In this document: positions 1 to 8,924 of the stretch, one piece after another
Numbering within the stretch: position 1 is the stretch's first letter
How the letters are laid out: each line of letters begins with the position of its first letter
Source: Sedimenticola_A sp040506425
GTDB taxonomy: Bacteria > Pseudomonadota > Gammaproteobacteria > Chromatiales > Chromatiaceae
NCBI GenBank assembly: GCA_965224515.1
Contig: OZ245051.1
Location: forward strand, 1,736,001 to 1,800,000
DNA: 64,000 nt
Reading direction: 5' to 3'
Position numbers and translations under genes: made by a program
The notes under the pieces: model-generated
What the model was told of the DNA's origin: nothing
The model's input: only the letters and a program-made list of their open reading frames with translations
Database searches by the model: none

Positions 1-689
1 GTCTCCATCTGCTGACCTTCCGGCAGTGCCTGGTTGGAGGTAAGGATCAGGTCGTTGAGCAGGATCAGGGGGCTGGAGCCCACCATGGTCATGGTGCCGC
101 CAAGGATCGCGGTGAATCCCATGGGCATCAGCAGCCGTGACATAGGCAGGCCGGATCGGGCCGAGATTCGCGATACCACCGGCAGGAACAGTGCGGCAGC
201 GCCGACGTTCTGCATGAAAGATGAGATGAAGCCGACGGTGGCGGAGATGATCGGGATGATGCGGGTCTCGGTGGTGCCGCCGATCTTAAGGATGAAGGCG
301 GCAACCTTGCTCATGATGCCGGTCTTGTCCAGTCCGGCGCCGATGATCATTACGGCGATGATGGAGATCACGGCGTTGGATGAGAAGCCGTCGAACAGGT
401 GTTTGTTATCAACCAACCCCTGTTCCAGTCCCATGACCGGTGCCAGCAGTGAAGTCAGTCCCAGCAGTACCATGACCGTTGCGGCGGCTACATCGACACC
501 CACAACTTCGAATGCAAAGAGGTAGATGGTGAGCATCAGAATGGCGCTGACCCAGGCTATCTCAACCGAAGGAACCACTGTGGCCAGAAATGCGGCCAGG
601 GCGGCAAAGACAGCAGCTGCGATGATCTGCTTGGAGGTAAATATTCCCGGTTTGGTGATGCTCTGTTCTTCATCCGCAGGTTTGTTCAT
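1..689 (-). CDS. SLC13-family permease (partial, N-terminal 229 residues)
   Basis: The first 229 residues of a multi-spanning anion/dicarboxylate-type permease; the gene runs off the left edge. After a short polar N-terminus (MNKPADEEQS) come closely spaced hydrophobic helices. Two family signatures are visible: SSFMQNVGAAALFLPVVSR around residues 157-175, and GGTMTMVGSSP around 195-205, which matches the re-entrant Asn/Thr/Ser-Pro loop of the DASS/SLC13 superfamily. The start is the only in-frame ATG near the N-terminus and is preceded by a weak purine stretch. Substrate (sulfate, dicarboxylate or other) cannot be assigned, and it is not visible whether a TrkA-C insertion lies further along. 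Confidence 0.85.
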   Translation of the reverse strand, partial: MNKPADEEQSITKPGIFTSKQIIAAAVFAALAAFLATVVPSVEIAWVSAILMLTIYLFAFEVVGVDVAAATVMVLLGLTSLLAPVMGLEQGLVDNKHLFDGFSSNAVISIIAVMIIGAGLDKTGIMSKVAAFILKIGGTTETRIIPIISATVGFISSFMQNVGAAALFLPVVSRISARSGLPMSRLLMPMGFTAILGGTMTMVGSSPLILLNDLILTSNQALPEGQQME

Positions 690-1127
690 TACTACTACTC
701 TTCACTTGTCTCTGGCCAGGGGAAGGTGGATGGATGCACCCTCTGAAAAAGTAAAATATCCACACCATAAATGGGTGAGTCCCGGGAGTGGCGGGTAAAG
801 CGTGCCACTGCCCTGTTGAAGCATCATTTGATGATGTAGCTGGTTTCAGGTTGTTCGGATATCGGCTGTCGGATGGTTGCCGGGCAGCCCACGCAGACGT
901 TTCGTTGGCTGCGACAGGAATCGCTTTTCCTTAAGCGTCTCTTCTGCAGCTGTGTCGTCCGATATGCCAATCAGATCAAAAGGGGAGGATGGTTGCAGAT
1001 AACGGCAACTATCGATTCTACGCCCAAATACCTATAACAGATTATTCTAACATACTAATCGCCGGGTGAGAATGAACTCTGTGAGTGTTTCAGGTAAGTC
1101 ATAGAAAACAATTGGTTAACACTCTTT
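690..1127. other. Intergenic region, no gene recognised
   Basis: About 440 bases between the divergent permease and the leader ORFs of the methyltransferase. The right half is AT-rich (around 1010-1060 and 1100-1125) and probably holds promoters for both directions, but no clear -35/-10 pair stands out. No tRNA, repeat or convincing ORF was seen. Confidence 0.5.
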
Positions 1128-1254
1128 GGAGGGATTGTGTCATGTTTACTGAATGCACCTTCATTTCTAGAGGCTACGGGTTAGAATGACTTCTCTATCA
1201 ACACGTTTATGGGTTTGTGCGAATCTGCAAGGGGTGTCGCCGGAATACTTATGA
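1128..1254 (+). promoter_or_regulatory. Two overlapping leader ORFs ahead of the methyltransferase
   Basis: A strong ribosome-binding site (GGAGGG, 1128-1133) lies 8 nt before ATG 1142. That ATG opens a 15-codon ORF (MFTECTFISRGYGLE) ending in TGA at 1187-1189. This stop overlaps ATG 1186, which opens a 22-codon ORF (begins MTSLSTRLWV) ending in TGA at 1252-1254. The second stop overlaps ATG 1251, the methyltransferase start, which has no good site of its own. Two successive ATGA junctions suggest translational coupling. Neither peptide has a recognised function. Confidence 0.5.
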
Positions 1255-2018
1255 ATTACCAGATCTTAGCCATTGTGCTGTTGGCCATTGCAGTTGCGGC
1301 CCTTCTCTATCTCATCGTCAGAATGACCCGGCTTCAGAAGGCCGTATCGGAATTGAATGGCCGGCACCAGGACGCCCTCAAGAGCGAGACACGGACGCTG
1401 TTCCATCAACTGGAAGCCTATAACTATGTGCGCGACAGGCTGGATCTGCACGAGGGACTTCCCTATACCTGGGACTGGTCTGCCAGCCCTGATTTTCTGA
1501 AGATCATCACCGAGCACTGCCTTGAGGCGAAGCCCGCCGTTATCGTGGAGTGCAGCAGCGGCTTGACCTCCTTGGTGCTGGCGCGGTGCTGCAAGATGAA
1601 CGGAGATGGCAGGGTTGTCAGCCTGGAGAACGGCGAGGAGTATGCTGAGAAAACACAACAGCATATTGCCCGCTATGGTTTGCAGCAGCATGCCGAGGTG
1701 CTGCATGCCCCCCTTAAGGATGTAACCATTAGCGGCAGTGTTTATCAGTGGTATGCCCTGGATGATCTGCAGGATGAATCCATCGATATGCTGGTGATCG
1801 ACGGCCCTCCGGGGTTCATTCAGAAGCACTCGCGCTACCCGGCCATACCCCTGCTGTTTGACAAGCTTGCCGACGGTTGCGTCATCTTCATGGATGATGC
1901 CCAGAGAGCGGATGAGAGAGAGATAGTTGAAATGTGGCAGGGTGAACACCACATGCTGAATCATAAATACATCAAAACCCAGAGAGGCTGCTCGATGCTG
2001 AAGCTCCACAAGGGGTGA
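1251..2018 (+). CDS. Membrane-anchored class I SAM-dependent methyltransferase
   Basis: A 255-residue protein with one N-terminal membrane helix (about residues 4-24, YQILAIVLLAIAVAALLYLI), a short coiled linker, then a Rossmann-type methyltransferase domain. The glycine motif I is VIVECSSGLTSLVLARC, followed by an acidic SLENGEEYA segment (motif II) and the later IDGPPGF and IFMDDAQ strands. This resembles the Methyltransf_24 group found near surface-polysaccharide and lipid genes. A longer reading frame opens at 1209, but ATG 1251 is preferred because the helix follows it directly and because the upstream ORF stops there in an ATGA overlap. Substrate unknown. Confidence 0.8.
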   Translation: MNYQILAIVLLAIAVAALLYLIVRMTRLQKAVSELNGRHQDALKSETRTLFHQLEAYNYVRDRLDLHEGLPYTWDWSASPDFLKIITEHCLEAKPAVIVECSSGLTSLVLARCCKMNGDGRVVSLENGEEYAEKTQQHIARYGLQQHAEVLHAPLKDVTISGSVYQWYALDDLQDESIDMLVIDGPPGFIQKHSRYPAIPLLFDKLADGCVIFMDDAQRADEREIVEMWQGEHHMLNHKYIKTQRGCSMLKLHKG

Positions 2019-2062
2019 AGGTAGAGCTTTTCGAGGTTAATTCATGAAGCAAGGCGGTAAAT

Positions 2063-2662
2063 ATGTCCCAGGAATTTGATAAAACTATCGAACTGATCGA
2101 TGCGGCAAACAGCGAAGACCCCAACGTGGAGTCTGCCGAAGGCAAGGAGTGGCCCAAGGAGCTTCTTTACTCCCACCGCATGACTGATATGCAGGAGCGT
2201 TTCAAGCCGGATGCCGATGAGGTGGGCCGGGTTTCAGTTCGCGGTCAGCACATCCAGCGCTGGAAATCCCCCAGGGATGCCTACCCCATGAACCGCCAGG
2301 GCTATCATCAGTGGAGGACCCAGCTGTACAAGTTCCACGGTGAGACCACCGCAGACCTTATGGCCCAGGCCGGCTACGATGAAGAGTCCATGGAGCGGGT
2401 CAGAAAAGCGGTGGGTAAAAAGGCAGTGAAGATCAACCCCGACACACAGTTTGTTGAGGACGTTGCAGCGCTGGTGTTCATCGAACACTACATGCAGGCC
2501 TTCGCGGACAAGCACCCGGAATACGATGAGGCCAAGTGGATCGATATCATCCAGAAGACCTGGAAGAAGATGTCGGCCGGCGGCCAGGAGTTTGCCCTGT
2601 CGGGTAACCTCAAGCTGCCTGAGCCGTTGGTGCCGCTGATTCAGAAGGCGCTTGCAGGCTGA
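2063..2662 (+). CDS. DUF4202 domain-containing protein
   Basis: A 199-residue soluble protein that matches the DUF4202 family over its full length. It has the N-terminal FDKTIELIDAANSEDPN segment, GKEWPKELLYSHRM, and the conserved RGQHIQRWKSPRDAYPMNR stretch with several His/Arg that could bind metal or phosphate. The start has AAGGCGG about 10 nt upstream. It lies 44 nt after the methyltransferase and may be co-transcribed. The biochemical role of the family is not established to my knowledge. Confidence 0.85.
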   Translation: MSQEFDKTIELIDAANSEDPNVESAEGKEWPKELLYSHRMTDMQERFKPDADEVGRVSVRGQHIQRWKSPRDAYPMNRQGYHQWRTQLYKFHGETTADLMAQAGYDEESMERVRKAVGKKAVKINPDTQFVEDVAALVFIEHYMQAFADKHPEYDEAKWIDIIQKTWKKMSAGGQEFALSGNLKLPEPLVPLIQKALAG

Positions 2663-2730
2663 TTGGTGCTGAATCTCAAACTGTAGGGTGCAATAGCGAA
2701 GCGTATTGCACCGTTGGTGATCAGGCAAGG

Positions 2731-3350
2731 TGTCTGTTTATCGCACGGCATGTCGGACTGAAGTCCGACCTACATGAAATGCAAGGCTTGCCTGTTTTTC
2801 AGCATTCCACTAAAGGCCCATTCTATTAGGCTGCGGAGGAGTTTCGGTGGGTTACGCTAGCGCTAACCCACCCTACGCCTGTTTCACGAGTAGGAGCCCG
2901 GTCCTCCGGACGATTAGAAATAGCGTCTGTTCATCGCCCGGCATGTCGGACTGAAGTCCGACCTACATGAAATGCAAGGCTTGCCTGTTTCTCCACATTT
3001 CACTAAAGGCCAATTCTATTTGGCTGCGGAGGAGTTCGGTGGGTTACGCTATCGCTAACCACCCTACGCCTGTTTCACGAGTAGGAGCCCGGTCCTCCGG
3101 ACGATTAGAAATAGCGTCTGTTCATCGCCCGGCATGTCGGACTGAAGTCCGACCTACATGAAATGCAAGGCTTGCCTGTTTCTCCACATTTCACTAAAGG
3201 CCCATTCTATTAGGCTGCGGAGGAGTTTCGGTGGGTTACGCTAGCGCTAACCCACCCTACGCCTGTTTCACGAGTAGGAGCCCGGTCCTCCGGGCGATTA
3301 GAAATAGCGTCTGTTCATCGCCCGGGGGACCGGGCTCCTACAGGTTAGGA
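2731..3350. repeat. Three tandem ~191-bp units of nested palindromes plus a partial fourth
   Basis: Units recur with periods of 192 and 191 bases, anchored on GCATGTCGGACTGAAGTCCG at 2749, 2941 and 3132. Each unit holds three separate hairpin modules: CATGTCGGACTGAAGTCCGACCTACATG-type, GGGTTACGCTA(G/T)CGCTAACCCACCC-type, and GTAGGAGCCCGGTCCTCCGG-type. A fourth unit begins near 3300 and breaks off into an inverted GGGGGACCGGGCTCCTACAG. Small differences between units (for example 3050-3062) show some divergence. A 64-codon frame inside is not a gene. Confidence 0.85.
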
Positions 3351-3377
3351 CCGGTAGGTTGGATGTGGCCGCCGCTA

Positions 3378-3914
3378 CTACCTGGCTGCTGAGGCGTTGT
3401 AGCTGATATCCCACTCGACCAGGGCGCTCTCAAGATCGCCCTGGGCACCGATCATCTTCCAGAAGGTTCTGAAGTCGCTCTTGGCGCTTTCGAGTCTGAA
3501 TGTCATGGTCTTGCTTTTGTTCTTGAGAAAAAGCTCGATGTTGCTCTCGACGGTGTCGATGTAGTCTTGGGCAATATCCTCGGCGGACTGCTCATTGCCC
3601 CCCAGCAGAATGCCCTCCCGGTAAGCCTTCATGATGCCCATCTCGCCGCGTCTGGCGAAGCTGCGGATCGTGGCCTCTGTTTCACGGCCCAGGTGCACGT
3701 AGATGGCATTGTCCCCGTATTTGTTATCGAGGCGCCCGAGTATCCATGAGAGCCGGTTGTCAGCCTCGATATGGTTGTCGGGATAGTCGAGCCGGGCCGC
3801 GCCGGTGTGGGTGCAAAGCGACTCGTGGGCGGCGGTGTAGTTGCTGATGTGGGCACAGGCCTTGATGAATGTGGTTGAGCCGCAGCGGCCGGTGTTGAGA
3901 ATGAAGATGTTCAT
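3378..3914 (-). CDS. Sulfotransferase-like protein
   Basis: A 178-residue protein beginning MNIFILNTGRCGSTTFIKAC. The NTGRCGSTTF loop is the 5'-phosphosulfate-binding motif of PAPS-dependent sulfotransferases. The protein is short for the family (usually 250-300 residues), and a clear 3'-phosphate-binding segment is less obvious. The start lies 16 nt after the stop of the upstream glycosyltransferase, with only a weak ribosome-binding site, so it is probably translated from the same mRNA. It could sulfate the product of that glycosyltransferase, but this is inference. Confidence 0.7.
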   Translation of the reverse strand: MNIFILNTGRCGSTTFIKACAHISNYTAAHESLCTHTGAARLDYPDNHIEADNRLSWILGRLDNKYGDNAIYVHLGRETEATIRSFARRGEMGIMKAYREGILLGGNEQSAEDIAQDYIDTVESNIELFLKNKSKTMTFRLESAKSDFRTFWKMIGAQGDLESALVEWDISYNASAAR

Positions 3915-3930
3915 TTTATTCGTGACCTGA

Positions 3931-5739
3931 TCAGTTTGCTGTGAGCGCAGCTTTCCAGGCTGCCTTGTCACGGGGGTAGTGTACGATGGCCTCGGTGATC
4001 TCGCGAAGCCTCTGCTGCCTGTGCTCTCCAGGTGCGATAAGTTGATAACCTGGGGCGTCTGTTCCGAAGTTGTGCTCAATGCTGATGAGGAAGTGTTTGA
4101 AGCGTGAGCGCGCAGATTCCAGTTCCGGCTCACTGTTCCACCAGGTGCCCCCATCGTTGAGCAGGGCGTAGAGTCGCTGTAGCTTCTCCAGCAGCAGGGA
4201 CTGTTTCTTCATATACCTGCTGTACATCTCTTCGGCTGTGGAGTGCACGGTCTCTCGTATGCTGTCAGCTGATATGGCACTGTCCGGAAATCCTGAACCT
4301 GTCAGTTTCTCCATGCTGAACAGCATCACGTCGCCGAAGAACTGCCGTTCGAATTCACCAGAGAGGTCGACACGCTTCTCTTCCCGGCTTATACCTGGGC
4401 GAAACTCGGATTCACCGATCTCGTCAACGGTCCGCTTGTGGAGCATGGGCAGGTTTGCTGATGCGAAATCGTCTCCGATCTGTGCCTTGATTATCCGCCC
4501 CAATGTCGGTCCGGCCATGCGCAGTTTCAGGGGGGCAAAGGGTATGAAACTGTCGAGTCTCACGGGTCTGAAGATGTAGTTTCCGGTGTATATGGTTCTG
4601 GCAGGCTTGATGCTTTTCAGCAGCTTCTCAGGTTCATAACAGGTTTTGCGGGTGGGATGCTCACCGTCGAAGAACTGGCCGAGTTTTTCTGCGAATCCAT
4701 TCAGACACGCCTTGTGATTGTGTTCCCCGGTGAGGGTGCAGCGGTAATCCAGGGGGCTGCTGCTCGGCTTGAAGCCGAACAGTTCGGCCATGTCATGGTA
4801 GGAGGCATCATCGTTTGTGTGGGTGCTGTTGTTGTGAAAACGGCATGGGCTGTCGGGCTCCTCCGCGTCGAGCTGTTGAAGCAGGCCGATAATGTCTTCA
4901 AGAAAGTTGCCCGCCATAACCGAGGGTGAGACCGGTGGATCACCTACCACCTTGCCGGTCAGGATACTGGTGTCGGTAGTTGAGAAAATGTGATCCAGCC
5001 AGTAGAGATAGTTGATGGCGAAGAGATCCCTGTCGCCCTCACCGGTGTCGATCTTGATCTTGAACTCCTGGTCGCTGTCGATGAAGTAGAAGAGCTGGGA
5101 AGCATCGTCCCTCTTCATCTCGTTCAGCTTCAGATAGGTGATGTTGCGCATGATGGAAGCACCCTTGTGATAAAAGGCTTCCGGATCTATGTCGCCGATG
5201 ATCTCCGACAGCTGTGCTCTCTCGGCAGGGTCGAATCTGTCGATCTGCTCCAGTTGCTCGGCCTGGCCGAAATAGATGGTTCTCAGGCCACGCCGGTTGA
5301 AGCTGTCGGTAATCTGCCGGTTTTGCGCAATGCGCTCCGGCTCCCTGGAGTCATCTGCGATCAGCACCGAGACCTTTCTGTATCCCGACTCATCCCTGCC
5401 GCCGTAACCGAAGGTCCTGCACAGCTCCAGCAGGCTCTCCAGGCAGCTCCTCAGGTGCTGAGGTCTGTCGGCCACCGGGATCACGATAATGAACTCATGC
5501 CTGCTGTCATTGCCCCGGGAGGCGATCACCCCTTCCAGTTCACGAAAAATCTCCTGGTAGAGCTCAAGTAAAGAGGGATCGAATTCTCCTGACCACATCG
5601 CTTGTTCCACAACAGATACGGCCTTCTGGTATGCCGTCACCGTGTAGCCGGTGTCGTTCTGCTGCAGAAGCTCCGCGATAGCAGCAGACGATGGGGCGCC
5701 GCTGAATCTGTCGAGCAAGCGTGTCAGTGCCTTACCCAT
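3931..5739 (-). CDS. GT-A fold glycosyltransferase-like protein, large
   Basis: A 602-residue soluble protein. A family-2-like nucleotide-sugar domain starts near residue 85: EFIIVIPVADRPQHLRSCL (first strand and helix), VSVLIADDSREPER, and FYFIDSDQEF as the DxD-type metal site. The C-terminal half (HNNSTHTNDDASYHDM, then a helical region) is not recognised. A frame opens further upstream at 5784, but ATG 5739 has GGAG 6 nt before it and lies 13 nt after the preceding stop, so it is preferred. It is the middle gene of a three-gene operon. Acceptor and donor are unknown. Confidence 0.65.
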   Translation of the reverse strand: MGKALTRLLDRFSGAPSSAAIAELLQQNDTGYTVTAYQKAVSVVEQAMWSGEFDPSLLELYQEIFRELEGVIASRGNDSRHEFIIVIPVADRPQHLRSCLESLLELCRTFGYGGRDESGYRKVSVLIADDSREPERIAQNRQITDSFNRRGLRTIYFGQAEQLEQIDRFDPAERAQLSEIIGDIDPEAFYHKGASIMRNITYLKLNEMKRDDASQLFYFIDSDQEFKIKIDTGEGDRDLFAINYLYWLDHIFSTTDTSILTGKVVGDPPVSPSVMAGNFLEDIIGLLQQLDAEEPDSPCRFHNNSTHTNDDASYHDMAELFGFKPSSSPLDYRCTLTGEHNHKACLNGFAEKLGQFFDGEHPTRKTCYEPEKLLKSIKPARTIYTGNYIFRPVRLDSFIPFAPLKLRMAGPTLGRIIKAQIGDDFASANLPMLHKRTVDEIGESEFRPGISREEKRVDLSGEFERQFFGDVMLFSMEKLTGSGFPDSAISADSIRETVHSTAEEMYSRYMKKQSLLLEKLQRLYALLNDGGTWWNSEPELESARSRFKHFLISIEHNFGTDAPGYQLIAPGEHRQQRLREITEAIVHYPRDKAAWKAALTAN

Positions 5740-5752
5740 TGGCAACTCCGGG

Positions 5753-7420
5753 TCAGCGCTTGGAGGAGTAGTTGGGGAAGGCATCCTTGTCGATAAGGAT
5801 CTCGATCAGGTTGATCGAGTTGCCCAGATCGAACTCCCTGTAGAGGTCATCGAGGTCATCTTCACTCTCGACTTTTTTGTAGTTGATGCCGAAGGATTTC
5901 GAGAGATAGGCGAAATCGGGATTGATGAAGTCGCAATTGATATAGCGCTGGTTGTACTGCTGGTGCTGGTTCTTTCGTATCAGTCCCATGGTGGCGTTGT
6001 TGAATACCACCACGTTCAGCGGCTTGTCGTAGTTGACCGCCGTCATGATCTCCATGCAGCACATCTGGAATCCGCCGTCGCCCAGGATGGCAAAGGTCGG
6101 CTTACTCTCCGCGAAACGTGAACCAATTGCCGCGGGGATCGCGTGGCCCAGGGAGGAGACGCCGGAGTTCGGGTAGTAGCGGTTGGCGCTGGAGACGTTG
6201 AAGAAGTTCTGGGCGAAGATGATATTGTCATCGAATACGATGGCATCGTTCGGGAAGTACGCCTCCAGCTTTTTGAAAAAACTCTCAATCAGTGAGAAGC
6301 CGGAGTGGAACAGGGCGTAGTCCCGGTTGGTTGAGCTTCTCAGGTCACTGATGCGCTGTTGAGGGGTGTTGTTGTTTACCCGCTTGATGCCCCGGTTCTC
6401 AATATGCCGCAAGACACCGGTGATCGCCTCCTTGATGTCGCCATGCAGGGCAATGTCTGCATTGAACACCTTCTCCAGCTGGGCGTGATCGTTGTCGATC
6501 TGTACGACCTTGCGGCCCTCCATCAGCGCCTCGTCCCAGAGGTAGCTGGTACGCTCGTTGAAGCCTGCGCCAAGGATGATGAGCAGGTCAGACTGTTCCA
6601 CTATGTACTTGTAGGCGCAACCCCCGGAGGTGACGCCGAGGCTGCCCAGGGAGAGGTCCGACTGCTCGCTGATAACCCCCTTGCCCTTGAGACTGGTGGT
6701 GACGGGGATGTTCATCTCTTCGCTTAGCCGGGTTATCACGTCCTGTGCCCCGGAGCGGATGCAGCCGTAGCCTGCGATGATCACCGGGTTGTGGGAGGTC
6801 CTGATCAGCTCGGTCAGTTCGCTGATGGCCGGCGCTTCCTCGTAGATCGAGTAGACGTGCCTGTCGGTTTTTATCTTGTCCATAATATCCGCATCCACCA
6901 TCTCGTTCTGGATATTGAACGGCAGGCTCAGCAGTACGGGGCCGGAGTTGGGGGAGAGCAGGATTTTCGAGGCCTGGTTGAGTACCTGTGCCAGGTAATC
7001 GGTCCGCTCGATGATGCGGTTGTATTTTGTGATGCCCTTGAACAGGGCAACCTGGTCGATGCTGCCGCCTTCGCCGGAGCTCTCCTGCAGACCGCCTTTG
7101 CCAAATATATTTGTCGGTGCCTCGCCGGTGATCAGCAGCAGCGGCTGTTTGTCGGCATAGGCGTTTGCAACGCCGGTCACCAGGTTGGTTGCGCCGGGTC
7201 CCGCGGTGGCGATACAGGCAGAAATTTTGCCGGAAGAGCGAATGTATCCGCCGGCCATGAATGAGGCGCCCTGCTCATGCTTGGCCAGCACGCTCTGGAT
7301 GGTTGAGTCATACAGGCTGTCATATACAGGCAGAATATGGGCGCCAGGCATGCCAAAAATATGTTCGATACCTAATCGTTCCATGTACCTGACGATTAGT
7401 TCACTTACTTTTATCTTCAT
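5753..7420 (-). CDS. Thiamine-diphosphate-dependent enzyme, acetolactate-synthase-like
   Basis: A 555-residue protein with the full three-domain layout of the ThDP family. The N-terminal PYR domain has FGMPGAHILPVYDSL and the catalytic Glu in LAKHEQGASFMAGGY; a central domain follows; the C-terminal PP domain has ILGDGGFQMCCMEIMTA and VVFNNATMG (the GDG...NN Mg-ThDP motif). It is related to acetolactate synthase, sulfoacetaldehyde acetyltransferase and similar enzymes, but no small subunit or other ilv gene adjoins it. Co-transcription with a glycosyltransferase and a sulfotransferase-like gene argues for a specialised role rather than branched amino acid synthesis. True substrate unknown. 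Confidence 0.75.
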   Translation of the reverse strand: MKIKVSELIVRYMERLGIEHIFGMPGAHILPVYDSLYDSTIQSVLAKHEQGASFMAGGYIRSSGKISACIATAGPGATNLVTGVANAYADKQPLLLITGEAPTNIFGKGGLQESSGEGGSIDQVALFKGITKYNRIIERTDYLAQVLNQASKILLSPNSGPVLLSLPFNIQNEMVDADIMDKIKTDRHVYSIYEEAPAISELTELIRTSHNPVIIAGYGCIRSGAQDVITRLSEEMNIPVTTSLKGKGVISEQSDLSLGSLGVTSGGCAYKYIVEQSDLLIILGAGFNERTSYLWDEALMEGRKVVQIDNDHAQLEKVFNADIALHGDIKEAITGVLRHIENRGIKRVNNNTPQQRISDLRSSTNRDYALFHSGFSLIESFFKKLEAYFPNDAIVFDDNIIFAQNFFNVSSANRYYPNSGVSSLGHAIPAAIGSRFAESKPTFAILGDGGFQMCCMEIMTAVNYDKPLNVVVFNNATMGLIRKNQHQQYNQRYINCDFINPDFAYLSKSFGINYKKVESEDDLDDLYREFDLGNSINLIEILIDKDAFPNYSSKR

Positions 7421-7679
7421 CGGTCAACCGGCCGCCCATTAACTCGCGGTTCTGCTCGAGCCCTTAAGGGGCTGCGATGTAAGTTATTGCAGGACAAGAA
7501 AAATTTATAGCTTCAGCGCTTAACTCCTGCCAGGCCGGATATTATTGATTGTGAATATTGATAGTGCAAACCGCATTGCTGTCTGGATGGTTTACGGTGG
7601 CCGCGGCTTTGTTGCGGAGTGCGTCTGACACACTTGAATCAAGAGCTGTGTCTGTTTGCTGTTTTCAGTCGCCGGAGGT

Positions 7680-8414
7680 TTACTCGGTTCCGAGAAAACG
7701 GCCCATGATCTTCTGGTATGTACCATCCGTTTTGGCCAGCTCCAGTGCGCTGCGGGTCTTCACCACAATCTCATCCTCGGTGAACTTGCTGTAAGCAAAG
7801 TAGAGTCCACTGGAGAATGCGTCCAGCTTGTAGGTCCTCTCGAACTGGGCACAGTCAACAGCCTCCTTCTGGCAGAGCGCCTGAAGTCCGATATTGCTCA
7901 TGGGCAGCAGGTCGATCCTGCCGCGTATCAGCATGCCCAGGTTCTGGCTGTTGCTGGGAACCGGGGCCAGCCTGCTTAATCCCTGCTCTTTTAGGTACTC
8001 ATGCCTGACATCGTTGGTGAGCACGCCGATTCGGTATTCATCTGCATCCTGCAGTGTCTTGATGTTGATGTCGGTTCGCGTTTTGAGCTTGTAGAGGTGG
8101 TAGTCCAGGGAGATCACCGTGTCCACCCACTTGAACATTGTTTCCCGGGCCTCGGTTCTTGATATTGAGAAGATCAGGGTGTCCTGCTTGTTCTGTGCTA
8201 TCTGGTAGGCCCTCGCCCACGGGAGGACCTTGATCGTGTAGTCCAGCCCTGCCTGTTCCATGACGTGGCTGATCAGGTCGATAACCGGGCCCGATGGTTT
8301 TCCATCCACCATGTAGTGCATTGGCCTGGCCTCTTCTGTAACCATGAAGATACCGGAGGCATTTGCCGTCGGGGTGAGGACGATGCAGAGTGTCAGTATT
8401 CGAAGTAGAGTCAT
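7680..8414 (-). CDS. Periplasmic solute-binding protein, family 3 type
   Basis: A 244-residue exported protein. The signal peptide is residues 1-19 (MTLLRILTLCIVLTPTANA, cleavage after ANA). The mature part has the bilobal SBP_bac_3 layout: EARPMHYMVDGKPSGPVIDL, KVLPWARAYQIAQ, and the second-lobe VLTNDVRHEYLKEQGL. It has the character of orphan polar amino-acid-type binding proteins; no permease or ATPase gene is adjacent. It may feed a transporter elsewhere or act as a sensor-associated protein. The gene is isolated, with about 260 bases to the next one and a dyad just upstream (8427-8453). Confidence 0.8.
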   Translation of the reverse strand: MTLLRILTLCIVLTPTANASGIFMVTEEARPMHYMVDGKPSGPVIDLISHVMEQAGLDYTIKVLPWARAYQIAQNKQDTLIFSISRTEARETMFKWVDTVISLDYHLYKLKTRTDINIKTLQDADEYRIGVLTNDVRHEYLKEQGLSRLAPVPSNSQNLGMLIRGRIDLLPMSNIGLQALCQKEAVDCAQFERTYKLDAFSSGLYFAYSKFTEDEIVVKTRSALELAKTDGTYQKIMGRFLGTE

Positions 8415-8426
8415 TGGGAGTAATCA

Positions 8427-8453
8427 AGTTCCACAACAGGCAGTAGTGGAACT
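8427..8453. promoter_or_regulatory. Inverted repeat upstream of the solute-binding protein
   Basis: Perfect 8-bp arms AGTTCCAC and GTGGAACT flank an 11-nt spacer, 13 nt upstream of the solute-binding protein start on the minus strand. Position and symmetry suit an operator or a 5' UTR hairpin. No regulator can be named. Confidence 0.3.
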
Positions 8454-8639
8454 AATATCATGTTTGTGATGGGCATGAAAGCGTGGGGTTTGTCCTGGTT
8501 GACTGGAGTCAGGTCGGATTGATTTTTATTCGATTCAGGTAAACTGTCGCCTCAGGTGTCGAGACATGGCAGGACTCTGCCGTTGCGCTGTGTAATAGGA
8601 TTATTGAGATACTTTGTTTATGTGGGGTGCTGAAATACA

Positions 8640-8815
8640 TGTGTCATCCCGGCGAAGGCCGGGATCCAGATGTGATTAGCTATATATTTCAGTTGAAGTC
8701 TTTTCTGGATTCCGGATCTCCGCTTCGCTACGTCCGGAATGACGATGATAAGTCAGTTGAAGTATTTTCTGGATTCCGGATCTCGGCTTCGCTACGTCCG
8801 GAATGACGATGATAT
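8640..8815. repeat. Two tandem short palindromic repeats plus a related half element
   Basis: TTCTGGATTCCGGATCT...CGTCCGGAATGACGATGATA occurs at about 8701-8753 and again at about 8767-8815, separated by GTCAGTTGAAGT-like sequence. A related TGTCATCCCGGCGAAGGCCGGGATCCAG element starts at 8641. These are common proteobacterial intergenic palindromes that can fold into hairpins. From 8454 to 8640 I see no gene. Confidence 0.75.
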
Positions 8816-8924
8816 GTATGTGGCGTTGAGTAACAATAACAACATTGCTTTTTGGCCCCTTCCAGGGGCCTTCATCAACCTACCACGTTTCGTGAGTGGT
8901 AACTGATTGCCAGGAGGTATGTTC

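Noticed and set aside
2967..3161. A 64-codon plus-strand frame in the tandem repeat
   Set aside because: Made entirely of intergenic palindromes and not preserved in the other units.
2731..3350. Possible CRISPR array
   Set aside because: Units are ~191 bp and nearly identical throughout; there are no short repeats with unique spacers and no cas genes.
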